Of a DNA stretch of 64,000 bases, positions 26,800-35,863 are shown in pieces (within the stretch, counting starts at the first letter, position 1; every line of letters starts with the position of its first letter). The stretch lies in assembly GCA_965279075.1 (NCBI GenBank), contig CBDIHI010000012.1, positions 1,116,001 to 1,180,000 of the forward strand, written 5' to 3'. The position numbers and the translations under genes are program-made. Below the pieces are notes generated by a model. The model searched no databases, was not told the DNA's origin, and worked only from the letters and a program-made list of their open reading frames with translations. Origin of the DNA: SZAS-79 sp965279075. GTDB lineage: Bacteria > Pseudomonadota > Gammaproteobacteria > Burkholderiales > SG8-39.

Positions 26800-27498
26800 T
26801 TACAAAGAAAGCCCGAGGTAGCGATGCACTACCTCCGGGTGTGTCTTGAGTTCGTGGGACGTGTCGCTGTGCACGACGGCGCCCTTTTCCATGATGAACA
26901 CGCGCTGGCAAAGCTTGTAGGCGGTCTGCACGTTCTGCTCGACGAGGAGGATCGAGACGCCGGACTGGTTGATCCGATGGATCTCGCGCCGGATCTCCGA
27001 CACCAGCAGCGGCGCGATGCCTTCGGTCGGCTCGTCGAGGATGATCAGCTTCGGCTTCATCATCAGGCAGCGCGCGATGGCGAGCATCTGCTGCTCGCCG
27101 CCCGAAAGCGTGCCGCCCGCCTGCTTCAGACGCTCCTTCAGCCGCGGGAACCGCTCGAACACATAGTCTTCGCGCCCCGCGTCCACCTTGCCTGGCAGGC
27201 CGATGCAGAGGTTCTCGTGGACCGTCAGGTTGGGAAATATCCCTCGTCCCTGCGGCACATAGCCTATGCCCTTGCCCGGCACCTCGTGCGGCTCGCACTC
27301 GCCGAGGTCCTCGCCGTCGAACTCGACCTTGCCGCGCCCGCGCATCGCCAGGCCCATGATTGCGCGCAGCGTAGTGGTCTTGCCGACCCCGTTGCGCCCG
27401 AGAAGCGCGACCGACTCGCCCGTGCCCACCCCGAGCGACACTCCCTGCAGGATGTGCAGCTTGCCGAAGTGGACGTGGACGTCGGTCAGCTTAAGCAC
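26800..27498 (-). CDS. livF: ABC transporter ATP-binding protein, LivF type
   Basis: Cytoplasmic ATPase of 232 residues. Walker A is GRNGVGKTTT, the Q-loop lies in YVPQGRGIFPNLTV, the signature is LSGGEQQML, and Walker B is LIILDEPTEGI. The YVPQGRxIFPxLTVxENL form and short length define the LivF/UrtE branch. The GTG start at 27498 lies inside the preceding ATPase gene, overlapping its stop by 8 bp. It works with the LivG-type ATPase to drive the importer. Confidence 0.93.
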   Translation of the reverse strand: MLKLTDVHVHFGKLHILQGVSLGVGTGESVALLGRNGVGKTTTLRAIMGLAMRGRGKVEFDGEDLGECEPHEVPGKGIGYVPQGRGIFPNLTVHENLCIGLPGKVDAGREDYVFERFPRLKERLKQAGGTLSGGEQQMLAIARCLMMKPKLIILDEPTEGIAPLLVSEIRREIHRINQSGVSILLVEQNVQTAYKLCQRVFIMEKGAVVHSDTSHELKTHPEVVHRYLGLSL

Positions 27499-28279
27499 CG
27501 GCCGCCTCCTGCGTGTAGTCCTCGTCCTCGGGCCGCCCCAGGTAGGCCTCGCGCACCTTCTCGTCCGCCGCAATGGCCTTTGGGCTGCCAGTGGCGAGGA
27601 TCGCGCCCTGCGCCATGACAGTGATGTCGTCGGCGATCTCAAAGACGACTTCCATGTCGTGTTCGATGATCACGATGTCGATCGTCTTCGCCAGTTCGCG
27701 GATCTTGGCCACGGTGCGCTCGGTCTCGGCCGGGCTCATGCCGCAGATCGGCTCGTCGAGCAGCAGCAGTTTCGGCCTGGACGCGATCGCCATGCCGATT
27801 TCGAGCAACGCTACGTCCCCATAGGAGAGCGTCCCCGCCAGCCGGTCCGCGAGCCCGGTCAATTCCAGTTGCTCGAGCACGCGTTCGACATCTTCGCAGG
27901 TCTGGCCATAGCTCGCGGCCGCACGGAACGGGTTCATCACGCCGCGCCCGGCCTGCGCCGTGATCCACAGGTTGTCCGCAACGCTCAACTGGTTGAAGAC
28001 GCTTTTCACCTGCAGCGTTCGCGAAACCCCGAGCCGGCTGATCTGGTGAGGCTTCAGGCGGGTGATCTCCTGCCCGGAAAAGAACACTCGTCCTTCATTC
28101 GAAGGCAGGAAGCCGGAAATCAGGTTGAACAGCGTGGTCTTGCCCGCGCCGTTCGGGCCGATGATCGCGTGCAGGCGCCCGGGCTCGAACGCGAGCGTGA
28201 AGTTGTCCACGGCCGTCAGGCCGCCGAAACGCTTGGACAGCCCCTCGATGCGCAGTATCGGCGTGTTGGCCGCAGTCAT
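27491..28279 (-). CDS. livG: ABC transporter ATP-binding protein, LivG type
   Basis: Second ATPase of the importer, 262 residues. Walker A is GPNGAGKTTLFNLISGF, the signature region is LSYGDVALLEIGMA (Tyr-Gly in place of the usual Gly-Gly), and Walker B is LLLLDEPICGMSP. VIIEHDMEVVFEIAD is the LivG-type H-loop. The LSYGD form is common in the urea/amide branch (UrtD). The start at 28279 overlaps the stop of the LivM-type gene by 4 bp. Confidence 0.92.
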   Translation of the reverse strand: MTAANTPILRIEGLSKRFGGLTAVDNFTLAFEPGRLHAIIGPNGAGKTTLFNLISGFLPSNEGRVFFSGQEITRLKPHQISRLGVSRTLQVKSVFNQLSVADNLWITAQAGRGVMNPFRAAASYGQTCEDVERVLEQLELTGLADRLAGTLSYGDVALLEIGMAIASRPKLLLLDEPICGMSPAETERTVAKIRELAKTIDIVIIEHDMEVVFEIADDITVMAQGAILATGSPKAIAADEKVREAYLGRPEDEDYTQEAAGA

Positions 28280-29253
28280 GGCTTCCGCGCGCCGAAGCGC
28301 TCCAGCAGGTCGCGCCACACCCCGACCACGCCGCGCGGCGCGTAAATGACTATCAGGATCGCCACGGCACCGACGATGAGCGCGTGGTGCTGCCAGTGAG
28401 TCGACACGACCTCGCGGATCAGGATGAAGAGGCTCGTCCCGACCAGCGGGCCGAACAGCGTCCCTGCGCCGCCCACGATGGTCCAGACGACCGCCTCGCC
28501 GGACACGTGATAGAACATGTAAGTCGCCGAGGCGTAGCGCCCGAAGAACGCGAACAATGCGCCGGACAATCCGGCGAGAAATCCCGCGATGACGAACGCG
28601 ACCAGCCTGAGCCAGTACACGTTCAGGCCGATCAGCGAAGCGCGCACGTCGTTGTCGCGGATCGCCATGAAGGCCTTGCCCAGGGGGCTCGCCAGGAGGC
28701 GCCGCATTGCATAGAGGCATGCGGCCACCGTGAAAAGGATGAAAAAGTACTGGAACGACTCGTTCGCAAAGCTCCATTCCGCGCCGCCGAACCTGAAGGT
28801 GGGCGGCATCCCGAAGCTGATGCCGTCGTCGCCTCCGGTAAGGGGTTTCAGCGTCAGCGCAAGGAAGTAGAAGATCAGCGAGAACACCACGGTGATGATC
28901 GCGAAGTAGTGCCAGGTCAGGCGCACCGCGAAAATGCCCGCGATAATTGCCATGACCAACGGCGCGGCCACGCCCAGCCCCAGCGCCGGCCAGAAGCCCA
29001 ACCCGAGCTTTTCGACCCCGATCGCCACGCCGTACATGCCGAACCCGAAGAACAGGGCCTGCCCGAACGACAGCAGGCCCACGTAACCGAACAGCAGGTT
29101 GACGCTCGAGGCGAGCAGCGACCAGATGAGGATTTCGGCAATCACGTTGACCCAGAAGCGGTCGGCAACGGCGGGGACCAGCCACGGAACCGCGAGCAGA
29201 AACACCGCCGAGACCGCGAGCACCACCCGATCGATGGCGGTGCGCGTCATCAT
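28276..29253 (-). CDS. livM: ABC transporter permease, LivM type
   Basis: Inner-membrane permease of 325 residues with about nine helices. The family stretch NLLFGYVGLLSFGQALFFG is followed by the cytoplasmic coupling segment AIRDNDVRASLIGLNVYWLR. It heterodimerises with the LivH-type permease. The ATG at 29253 overlaps the livH stop. The late GGAGTLFGPLVGT motif is typical for the family. Confidence 0.92.
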   Translation of the reverse strand: MMTRTAIDRVVLAVSAVFLLAVPWLVPAVADRFWVNVIAEILIWSLLASSVNLLFGYVGLLSFGQALFFGFGMYGVAIGVEKLGLGFWPALGLGVAAPLVMAIIAGIFAVRLTWHYFAIITVVFSLIFYFLALTLKPLTGGDDGISFGMPPTFRFGGAEWSFANESFQYFFILFTVAACLYAMRRLLASPLGKAFMAIRDNDVRASLIGLNVYWLRLVAFVIAGFLAGLSGALFAFFGRYASATYMFYHVSGEAVVWTIVGGAGTLFGPLVGTSLFILIREVVSTHWQHHALIVGAVAILIVIYAPRGVVGVWRDLLERFGARKP

Positions 29254-30110
29254 TTGGCGAGCCCCTTGAACAACCCCTGCGGCCGCAGCAGCAGCACGGC
29301 GCTCATCAGCACGAGGGACGCAATACGCGCGACGGTAGGCGTGGCAAAGCTGGAAATAATGCCCTCCAGGAACGCAAGCAGCACCGCGGCCGCGGCGGTC
29401 CCGGGCAGGTTGCCGAGGCCCCCGATGATCACCGCCATGAAGCAGAACGGCAGGACGTCCACGCCGGCACGAAAATCCACCGTGGTGATCGGCGAAGCCA
29501 CTACCCCCCCTAGCGCCGCCAGCGCGAAGCCAAGGCCGAAGGTCACTCGGTACACGCGCTGCGCCGGGATGCCCATGGCCGTAGCGATCTCCGGATCGTG
29601 GCGCACGGCGCGCATCCACGTGCCCAGCTTCGTCCGGTGGAGGAAAAGGAAGAAAGCCGCCAGCGCGAGGATCGATACCCCCGCCGCGAACAGGCGATAG
29701 ACCTCGTACTCGACACCGAACAGGTCGAAGGTGCCGCGGATCGGCGGCAGGATGCGGCGCGGCGTGGGGCCGAAGGTCATGCGGACGACTTCCTGCAGGA
29801 TCATCGACAGCCCGAACGTCGCGACGATGGACAGCGCCGCGGCATTGCGGATCGGCTGCAGGACGATGCGCTGGATGATGGCGCCGAGCACGAAGCCGAT
29901 CACCGGCGCGAGGATGAACGCCGGCCAGAAGCTACCCGTGGTCGTGAGCACGGTCCACGCGACCACCGTGCCCACCATGAAGAAGTCGCCGTGCGCGAGG
30001 TTGATGATGTCGAGCAGGCCGAAGATGACCGACAGGCCCAGCGCGATCAGCGCGATGACCAGACCCCAGACCAGGCCGTTGATCGCCAGCGCGACGAGGG
30101 TGTTAGTCAA
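29250..30110 (-). CDS. livH: ABC transporter permease, LivH type
   Basis: Inner-membrane permease of 286 residues. NLAHGDFFMVG, MRAVRHDPEIATAMGI and GGLGNLPGTAAAA are the conserved segments of LivH. No ATG fits the N-terminus. The best start is the TTG at 30110 (then T-N-T-L-V), just after a purine-rich GGGGGTG stretch. It lies 19 bp after the isonitrile-hydratase-like gene, so the importer is co-transcribed with it. Confidence 0.9.
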   Translation of the reverse strand: MTNTLVALAINGLVWGLVIALIALGLSVIFGLLDIINLAHGDFFMVGTVVAWTVLTTTGSFWPAFILAPVIGFVLGAIIQRIVLQPIRNAAALSIVATFGLSMILQEVVRMTFGPTPRRILPPIRGTFDLFGVEYEVYRLFAAGVSILALAAFFLFLHRTKLGTWMRAVRHDPEIATAMGIPAQRVYRVTFGLGFALAALGGVVASPITTVDFRAGVDVLPFCFMAVIIGGLGNLPGTAAAAVLLAFLEGIISSFATPTVARIASLVLMSAVLLLRPQGLFKGLAK

Positions 30111-30129
30111 CGCCGCACCCCCCTCGCGC

Positions 30130-30834
30130 TCAGAGCCCGAGCCGGGCCGCGATGCGCTTGCAGGTCGCTTCGCGGGCGAGGAACATTTTATCGGCCCGCC
30201 CGGAAACCGCCTGCAAGACGGCCGCTGGCGCCTTGCCCGGCGAACCGCTATCGAAGGGGGGCGCAGGCGAATACTCCATATAGAGCTGGATTTCCTGGGC
30301 CGCCTGTTCGCCACGCAGAAGCGCCACGAGCGCCAGCGCGCCGTCGATGCCGGACGTCACGCCGCCGCAGGTCACCCGGTTACGGTCGACCACCACCCTC
30401 TGGTCGACATGCGTGGCGCCGAGGTGGCCGAGGAGCGAAACTGCGGTCCAGTGGGTGGTGGCGCGATAGCCCTTGAGCAGTTCCGCCGCGCCCAGTATCA
30501 GCGCGCCGGTGCATACCGAGACGACGTACTTCGCGCGCTCGCCCTGCGCCCTCACGAAATCGATGACTTCCGAGTCTTCCATCAGGGCCTGCTGGCCGTA
30601 TCCGCCCGGGACGACAAGCACGTCGAGCGATGGCGCATCAGCAAAGGCCGTGGTGGGCTGCAGCACGAGGCCCATCATGTCCTTGATCGGCGCGGTGTCC
30701 TTCCACAGCAGGTGAAGGGATGTATCCGGCATCCGCGACAGCACTTCGAACGGCCCGGTGAAATCGAGCTGGTCGAGCTGGGGGAACAACAGGAGACCCA
30801 CCTGCAGGTGCCTGGTCGCCGCGGTGGTAGACAT
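30130..30834 (-). CDS. isonitrile hydratase-like DJ-1/PfpI-family protein
   Basis: Cytoplasmic protein of 234 residues. The nucleophile elbow VVSVCTGALILGAAELLKG carries C108 and T109, and an early Asp lies in LFPQLDQLDFTGPFEV. These match Pseudomonas isonitrile hydratase (InhA), which hydrates isonitriles to N-substituted formamides using Cys, Thr and Asp. ATTHWTAVSLL after the elbow also fits that branch. It lacks the AraC-type DNA-binding tail of GATase1-like regulators, which supports an enzyme role. AGGAGGG precedes the ATG. It is the first gene of the operon, directly followed by the importer and, last, the nitrilase. Confidence 0.8.
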   Translation of the reverse strand: MSTTAATRHLQVGLLLFPQLDQLDFTGPFEVLSRMPDTSLHLLWKDTAPIKDMMGLVLQPTTAFADAPSLDVLVVPGGYGQQALMEDSEVIDFVRAQGERAKYVVSVCTGALILGAAELLKGYRATTHWTAVSLLGHLGATHVDQRVVVDRNRVTCGGVTSGIDGALALVALLRGEQAAQEIQLYMEYSPAPPFDSGSPGKAPAAVLQAVSGRADKMFLAREATCKRIAARLGL

Positions 30835-30915
30835 TGGAACCCTCCTGTTGGGCTTGCTGCCGATCCCCCGGCTCACGGAGCCACAATAGGGCGCGGCGCT
30901 TGCGCGCACAACCCG

Positions 30916-30946
30916 GCAAAATTGCATCACCTTGTGCAAAAATGCA
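30916..30946. promoter_or_regulatory. tandem operator-like dyads for the LysR regulator
   Basis: Two related palindromes, GCAAAATTGC(A) at 30916-30926 and GTGCA-AAAA-TGCAC with its core at 30935-30946, are centred about 20 bp apart, that is two helical turns. They lie in the 122-bp gap between the LysR gene and the first gene of the operon. The arrangement fits a LysR-type recognition plus activation site (T-N11-A class). Confidence 0.55.
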
Positions 30947-30956
30947 CAGTCACCGG

Positions 30957-31889
30957 CTACACCTTGCGCCCTTGCAAAAACGCCCCGTCCGCCTCGATTT
31001 CCCGGCGCAGGAAATCCATCAGGAACATCACTTTCGGGCGCTTGCGTGAATGCTCATGGGTGGCCAGCCAGAGGTCGCGCCTCACCTCGACCTGGCCGTG
31101 GAGCACCGGGCGCAGACGCTCGTCGCCCACCGCAGTAAAGGTGGGCAATAGGACGATCCCGAGCCCGCCCGCCGCAGCGCCCTGGTGGGCGGACATGCTC
31201 GTGCTGCGGAACACGATGTTCGGCGCTGAGACGGCATCGCGCAACCAGCGCACCGCCTGGATGGACACTAGCTCGTCAATATAGTCGACGAAAACGTGCT
31301 GCTTCAGGTCCGCAGCCGACGCAGGCACGCCATGGCTGTCCAAGTAAGAGGGGCTCGCGTAGAGGCGCAGGGAAAACCAGCCGATCTTGCGCACGACCAC
31401 ACCGGGATTGTCCGGGCGGGTAAAGCTGAGCGTGACATCGGCCTCGCGGCGGGCCAGGTCGCCCAGCTGCGGCGAGGTCACCAGCTCGACCATGAGGTGT
31501 GGGTGATGCGCCTTTAGCTTGGCCAGCCGCGGCGCGATGTAGAAGCTACCGATCCCTTCCATCGTTACAAGCCGCACGGTCTCGACGCGCGCGCGTGCGA
31601 TGCCGGCAGCATCGGCGATGCCATAGGCTCCCACTTCCATCTGCTCCGCGTAGCGCACCAGGCGCTCGCCCACTGGCGTAAGCATGTAGCCCCTGGCCGT
31701 GCGGTCGAAGAGCTTCTCCTCGAGTACCCCCTCGAGTTCTGTGATTCGCCGGCTGACCGTCGTGTGCTCGACGCCGAAATGTCGCGCGACGACCGCAAGC
31801 CTCCCTCGCCGGGCGAGTTCCAGGAAATACCTGAGGTCGTCCCAGTTGAAAGCGGAGATCAGGCGTGTCGGGGCGGCGGCTTTCTTCAA
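30957..31889 (-). CDS. LysR-family regulator of the isonitrile/nitrile operon
   Basis: Regulator of 310 residues. The DNA-binding domain lies near residues 14-73, with FLELARRGRLAVVARHFGVE and HTTVSRRITELE. The effector-binding domain follows, with VRLVTMEGIGSFYIAPRLAKL. The start appears to be a TTG at 31889; no ATG fits upstream of the helix-turn-helix. It lies directly upstream of, and on the same strand as, the isonitrile-hydratase/importer/nitrilase operon. Most LysR regulators are divergent from their targets, so the layout is a little unusual. Paired dyads between the two support control of this operon. Confidence 0.85.
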   Translation of the reverse strand: MKKAAAPTRLISAFNWDDLRYFLELARRGRLAVVARHFGVEHTTVSRRITELEGVLEEKLFDRTARGYMLTPVGERLVRYAEQMEVGAYGIADAAGIARARVETVRLVTMEGIGSFYIAPRLAKLKAHHPHLMVELVTSPQLGDLARREADVTLSFTRPDNPGVVVRKIGWFSLRLYASPSYLDSHGVPASAADLKQHVFVDYIDELVSIQAVRWLRDAVSAPNIVFRSTSMSAHQGAAAGGLGIVLLPTFTAVGDERLRPVLHGQVEVRRDLWLATHEHSRKRPKVMFLMDFLRREIEADGAFLQGRKV

Positions 31890-31991
31890 GGTGCGGCTAG
31901 GATAACCGCCGTACCCTATCCGCGGCGAATCGGTGCCCGCGCGACAGGCGCGCCGTGGGAGTAATCCGGCATTCGCCGAGCGCGTCCTGAC

Positions 31992-32210
31992 ATGACCGAC
32001 ATGCTTTCACGCCCCGGATACGACGACATCGAAATTGCGCAGGAGTTCGTGCCGGCGCTCACCACGGTTCGCTTCAATCGTTACGAAATGGGGCGCGCGG
32101 CCGCCGGCCTGCTGCTCGCTCGCATCAACGGCGAGACGCCCGCCAAGACGGTTATCGACGTCGGGTTCGAAATCATTGCAAGGGGCTCGACCCGGCGCCC
32201 GTCCCTTTGA
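31992..32210 (+). pseudogene. LacI-family regulator, C-terminal remnant
   Basis: A 72-residue frame resembles only the last part of a LacI/GalR regulator: GYDDIEIAQEFVPALTTVR, then YEMGRAAAGLLLARING and the closing EIIARGSTRRP. The DNA-binding domain and most of the sugar-binding domain are absent upstream, where the frame is closed. The flanks (31890-31991 and 32211-32384) hold nothing recognisable apart from a possible promoter for the next operon. It is a decayed gene. Confidence 0.75.
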
Positions 32211-32384
32211 GAATGTCCCCGTTTTGCTTTCGCTCTCACGACAGCACAGAGGCCGCGCGGGCACCGTGCGCACCTTCATGGTGCGCGCGAAAATCGGCTA
32301 GCGCAGTTTTATTGGACTACTCCCACCCCTTCCCCTAAGCACACTTCTTGCTGATACTCCCCCCAAGCCCCCAGGAGTGTCCCA

Positions 32385-35300
32385 GTGCCGATCCACGTAG
32401 CCCTAAACCACGTCACCCACTACAAGTACGACCGCCCGATCGCCCTGGGACCGCAAGTGGTCCGCCTGCGCCCGGCGCCGCACTCCCGCACCCCGATCCT
32501 GTCGTATTCCTTAAAAGTGTCCCCCAAGGGCCACTTCGTGAACTGGCAGCAGGACCCGCAGGGGAACTACCTCGCCAGGCTGGTGTTCCCGGACAAGGCA
32601 CAAGAACTCAGGATCGAGGTGGACCTGACGGCCGAGCTGTCGGTGATCAACCCGTTCGACTTCTTCCTCGAACCGATCGCGGAGAAGTTCCCGTTCGCCT
32701 ACAACGACCCGATGATGCTGCACGAGCTCGCCCCGTACATGGTGAAGCTCGAGAAGACGCCGTTGTTCGAGAAGTACCTGGCGGCGATCCCGAGGAAGCC
32801 GGTCCCGACGATCGACTTCCTGGTGGCGCTGATCCAGGGCCTGCAGCACGACATCAAGTACCTCATAAGGATGGAGCCAGGCGTGCAGACGCCGGAGGTG
32901 ACGCTCAGCACCGCGAGCGGCTCGTGCCGCGACACGGGCTGGCTGCTGGTGCAGCTCTTGAGGCACCTGGGCCTCGCGGCGCGGTTCGTCTCGGGCTACC
33001 TGATCCAGCTCAAGCCGGACGTGAAGTCGCTCGACGGCCCCTCGGGTACGGAAGTGGACTTCACGGACCTGCACGCGTGGTGCGAGGTCTACCTCCCGGG
33101 TGCGGGCTGGATAGGCCTCGACGCAACGTCAGGATTATTCGCGGGCGAAGGCCATATCCCGCTGGCGTGCTCGCCGGAACCGGGCAGCGCGGCCCCGATC
33201 ACGGGCCTGACGGAAAAGTGCGAGACGGTGTTCACGCACTCGATGCGCGTGGACCGCGTCTGGGAAGCCCCCCGCGTCACGAAGCCCTACACCGAAGAGC
33301 AGTGGGAAGAGATCGAGAAGCTCGGCGACCGGATCGACGCGGACCTGGCGAGCGAAGATGTGCGCCTCACGATGGGCGGCGAGCCGACGTTCGTGTCGTT
33401 CGACGACCGCGAAGGCCCGGAATGGAACACGACGGCCGACTCCCCGCCGGACAAGCCCGTGAAGCGCACGCTCGGCGCGAGCCTGCTGCAGAAACTCAAG
33501 GCGCGCTACGCGCCGAAAGGCCTGCTGCACTTCGGGCAGGGCAAGTGGTACCCCGGCGAGCAGCTGCCGCGCTGGTCGCTGAACCTCTACTGGCGCAAAG
33601 ACAAGCAACCCATCTGGCAGGACGAGAAGCTCTACGCCGACGAGGCGGTGAACTACGGCGTGACGCCGGAGACGGCGCAGAAGTTCCTCGCGAAGCTCGC
33701 CGAGAAGCTCAAGCTCGACGCGAAGTACGTGTTCCCGGCCTTCGAGGACGTCTGGTACTACCTCTGGAAGGAAAGGAAGCTGCCGACCAACGTCGACCCT
33801 TTCGACTCGAAGCTCGAGAACGCACTGGAACGACAGCGGATCGGCAAGGTCTTCACGCAGGGCCTCGACAAGGTCGTGGGCCACGTGCTGCCGGTGCAGA
33901 GGAGCGGCACCGGTGAAGTCCGCTGGCAGAGCGGCCCGTGGTTCCTGAGGGCGGAGCGCTGCTACCTTGCGCCCGGCGACTCGGCGATGGGCTTGCGCCT
34001 CCCGCTGGATTCCCAGCCGTGGGTCTCGGACTCGGACTACCCGTGGATCTTCCCGGCCGACCCGGCGCAACGCTTCGCGCCGCTGCCGGCCGCGCAGGTG
34101 ATCGCGCGGCGGTTCCAGACGCTCGAGCACCTCACCGTCGAGCGCGCCGCGAACGCGGCGAAGGCCTCGACGGCGGGCAGGGCGGGCAAGCCCGGCACGG
34201 GCGGCCCGCTCGTCCCCTCGCCCGACACCCCGCCGCAGCGCATGCAGTCGGCCGGCTGGATCACGCGCACGGCCATCTGCGCGGAACCGCGCAAGGGTCT
34301 GCTCTACGTCTTCATGCCGCCGGTGGTGAAGCTCGAGGACTACCTCGAGCTCGTCGCCGCGGTGGAGGCCACGGCCAGGGACCTGAAGCTGCCGGTGGTG
34401 CTCGAAGGCTACGAGCCGCCGAAGGACCCGCGGCTCGAAGTGCTGCGCATCACGCCCGACCCCGGCGTGCTCGAAGTCAACGTGCAGCCCACGCGCACCT
34501 GGCGCGAGCTCGTCGACAACACCACCTTCCTCTATGACGCCGCGCACCACACGCGCCTCACCACCGACAAGTTCATGCTCGACGGCCGCCACGCGGGCAC
34601 GGGCGGCGGCAACCACTTCGTCATGGGCGGAGCAACGCCGACGGCCTCGCCTTTCCTGCGCCGGCCGGACCTGCTGGCCAGCCTGATCGCCTATTGGCAC
34701 AACCACCCGTCGCTGTCGTACCTGTTCTCGGGCCTGTTCGTCGGCCCGACCAGCCAGGCGCCGAGGATAGACGAGGCGAGGAACGACTCGGTCTACGAGA
34801 TCGAGATCGCTTTCCGCGAGATCCACCGGCTCGAAGGCGAGGGCGCGGCCCAGCCGTGGCTCGTCGACCGGATCCTGAGGAACCTCCTGATCGACTCCTC
34901 GGGCAACACGCACCGCTCGGAGTTCTGCATCGACAAGCTGTATTCGCCGGACTCGTCGACGGGGCGCCTGGGCCTGCTCGAAATGCGCGCGTTCGAGATG
35001 CCGCCGCACGCGCGGATGTCGCTCACGCAACAACTGCTGCTGCGGGCGCTGATCGCGCGTTTCTGGCGCCGGCCGTACCGGCCCGCGCGCCTCAAGCGCT
35101 GGGGCACCGAACTGCACGACCGCTTCATGCTGCCGTACTTCGTCTGGCAGGACTTCCAGGACGTGATCGCTGAAACCAAGGAGGCGGGCTTCCCGCTGAG
35201 GGCGAACTGGTTCGACTCGCACTTCGAGTTCCGCTTCCCGATCTACGGCGAGTTCGCCGCGATGGGCGCGAAGGTGGAGCTGCGTTTCGCGATGGAGCCT

Positions 35301-35771
35301 TGGCACGTGATGGGCGAGGAGGGCGCGCAGGCGGGCACCGTGCGCTACGTCGATTCGTCGGTGGAAAGGTTGCAGGTCCACGCGACCGGCCTCGTGGGCG
35401 AGCGCCACGTGCTGACCTGCAACGGGCGGCCCGTGCCGCTCGCGCCGACCGGCAACGTGGGCGAGTCGGTCGCGGGAGTGCGCTACCGCGCATGGGCGCC
35501 GCCCTCGGCACTGCACCCGACGATCCCCGTGCACGCGCCACTGGTGTTCGACCTCGTCGACACGTGGATGGGCCGCAGCCTGGGCGGCTGCCAGTACCAC
35601 GTGTCGCACCCGGGCGGGCGCAGCTCCGAGGACTTCCCGGTGAATGCGTACGCCGCCGAAGGCCGGCGGCTCGCGCGGTTCTTCAAGATGGGTCATACCC
35701 CCGGCCACATCAAGGTCAACGACGAACCCCGTAACCCCAACTTCCCGTTCACGCTCGACCTACGGAGGTAG
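32385..35771 (+). CDS. transglutaminase-like / DUF2126 putative amidoligase fusion
   Basis: Two-part protein of 1128 residues, starting at GTG. Residues 1-300 are a transglutaminase-like cysteine protease fold with a bacterial N-terminal beta domain. The triad is C181 (GSCRDTGWL), H230 (DLHAWCEV) and D246 (GLDATSG). Residues about 310-1120 are the DUF2126 domain, a predicted COOH-NH2 ligase, with LTMGGEPTFVS, GLLHFGQGKWYPGEQLPRW and HTGGGNHF-like ATG-rich loops (AGTGGGNHFVMGG). No signal peptide, so cytoplasmic. It heads a cluster with an ATP-grasp/alpha-E protein and a second transglutaminase. Work on amidoligase families (Iyer, Aravind and colleagues) predicts peptide tag synthesis or removal for such sets. 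The true substrate is unknown. Confidence 0.9.
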   Translation: MPIHVALNHVTHYKYDRPIALGPQVVRLRPAPHSRTPILSYSLKVSPKGHFVNWQQDPQGNYLARLVFPDKAQELRIEVDLTAELSVINPFDFFLEPIAEKFPFAYNDPMMLHELAPYMVKLEKTPLFEKYLAAIPRKPVPTIDFLVALIQGLQHDIKYLIRMEPGVQTPEVTLSTASGSCRDTGWLLVQLLRHLGLAARFVSGYLIQLKPDVKSLDGPSGTEVDFTDLHAWCEVYLPGAGWIGLDATSGLFAGEGHIPLACSPEPGSAAPITGLTEKCETVFTHSMRVDRVWEAPRVTKPYTEEQWEEIEKLGDRIDADLASEDVRLTMGGEPTFVSFDDREGPEWNTTADSPPDKPVKRTLGASLLQKLKARYAPKGLLHFGQGKWYPGEQLPRWSLNLYWRKDKQPIWQDEKLYADEAVNYGVTPETAQKFLAKLAEKLKLDAKYVFPAFEDVWYYLWKERKLPTNVDPFDSKLENALERQRIGKVFTQGLDKVVGHVLPVQRSGTGEVRWQSGPWFLRAERCYLAPGDSAMGLRLPLDSQPWVSDSDYPWIFPADPAQRFAPLPAAQVIARRFQTLEHLTVERAANAAKASTAGRAGKPGTGGPLVPSPDTPPQRMQSAGWITRTAICAEPRKGLLYVFMPPVVKLEDYLELVAAVEATARDLKLPVVLEGYEPPKDPRLEVLRITPDPGVLEVNVQPTRTWRELVDNTTFLYDAAHHTRLTTDKFMLDGRHAGTGGGNHFVMGGATPTASPFLRRPDLLASLIAYWHNHPSLSYLFSGLFVGPTSQAPRIDEARNDSVYEIEIAFREIHRLEGEGAAQPWLVDRILRNLLIDSSGNTHRSEFCIDKLYSPDSSTGRLGLLEMRAFEMPPHARMSLTQQLLLRALIARFWRRPYRPARLKRWGTELHDRFMLPYFVWQDFQDVIAETKEAGFPLRANWFDSHFEFRFPIYGEFAAMGAKVELRFAMEPWHVMGEEGAQAGTVRYVDSSVERLQVHATGLVGERHVLTCNGRPVPLAPTGNVGESVAGVRYRAWAPPSALHPTIPVHAPLVFDLVDTWMGRSLGGCQYHVSHPGGRSSEDFPVNAYAAEGRRLARFFKMGHTPGHIKVNDEPRNPNFPFTLDLRR

Positions 35772-35863
35772 TGGACGGGACGCGGGGAGGTCCGAGGAGG
35801 GGCGGCAGCCCCTCTTCGCGTCTCGTCTATACTGCGGGGCACCAAATAACCCGCTTGGCGCCC

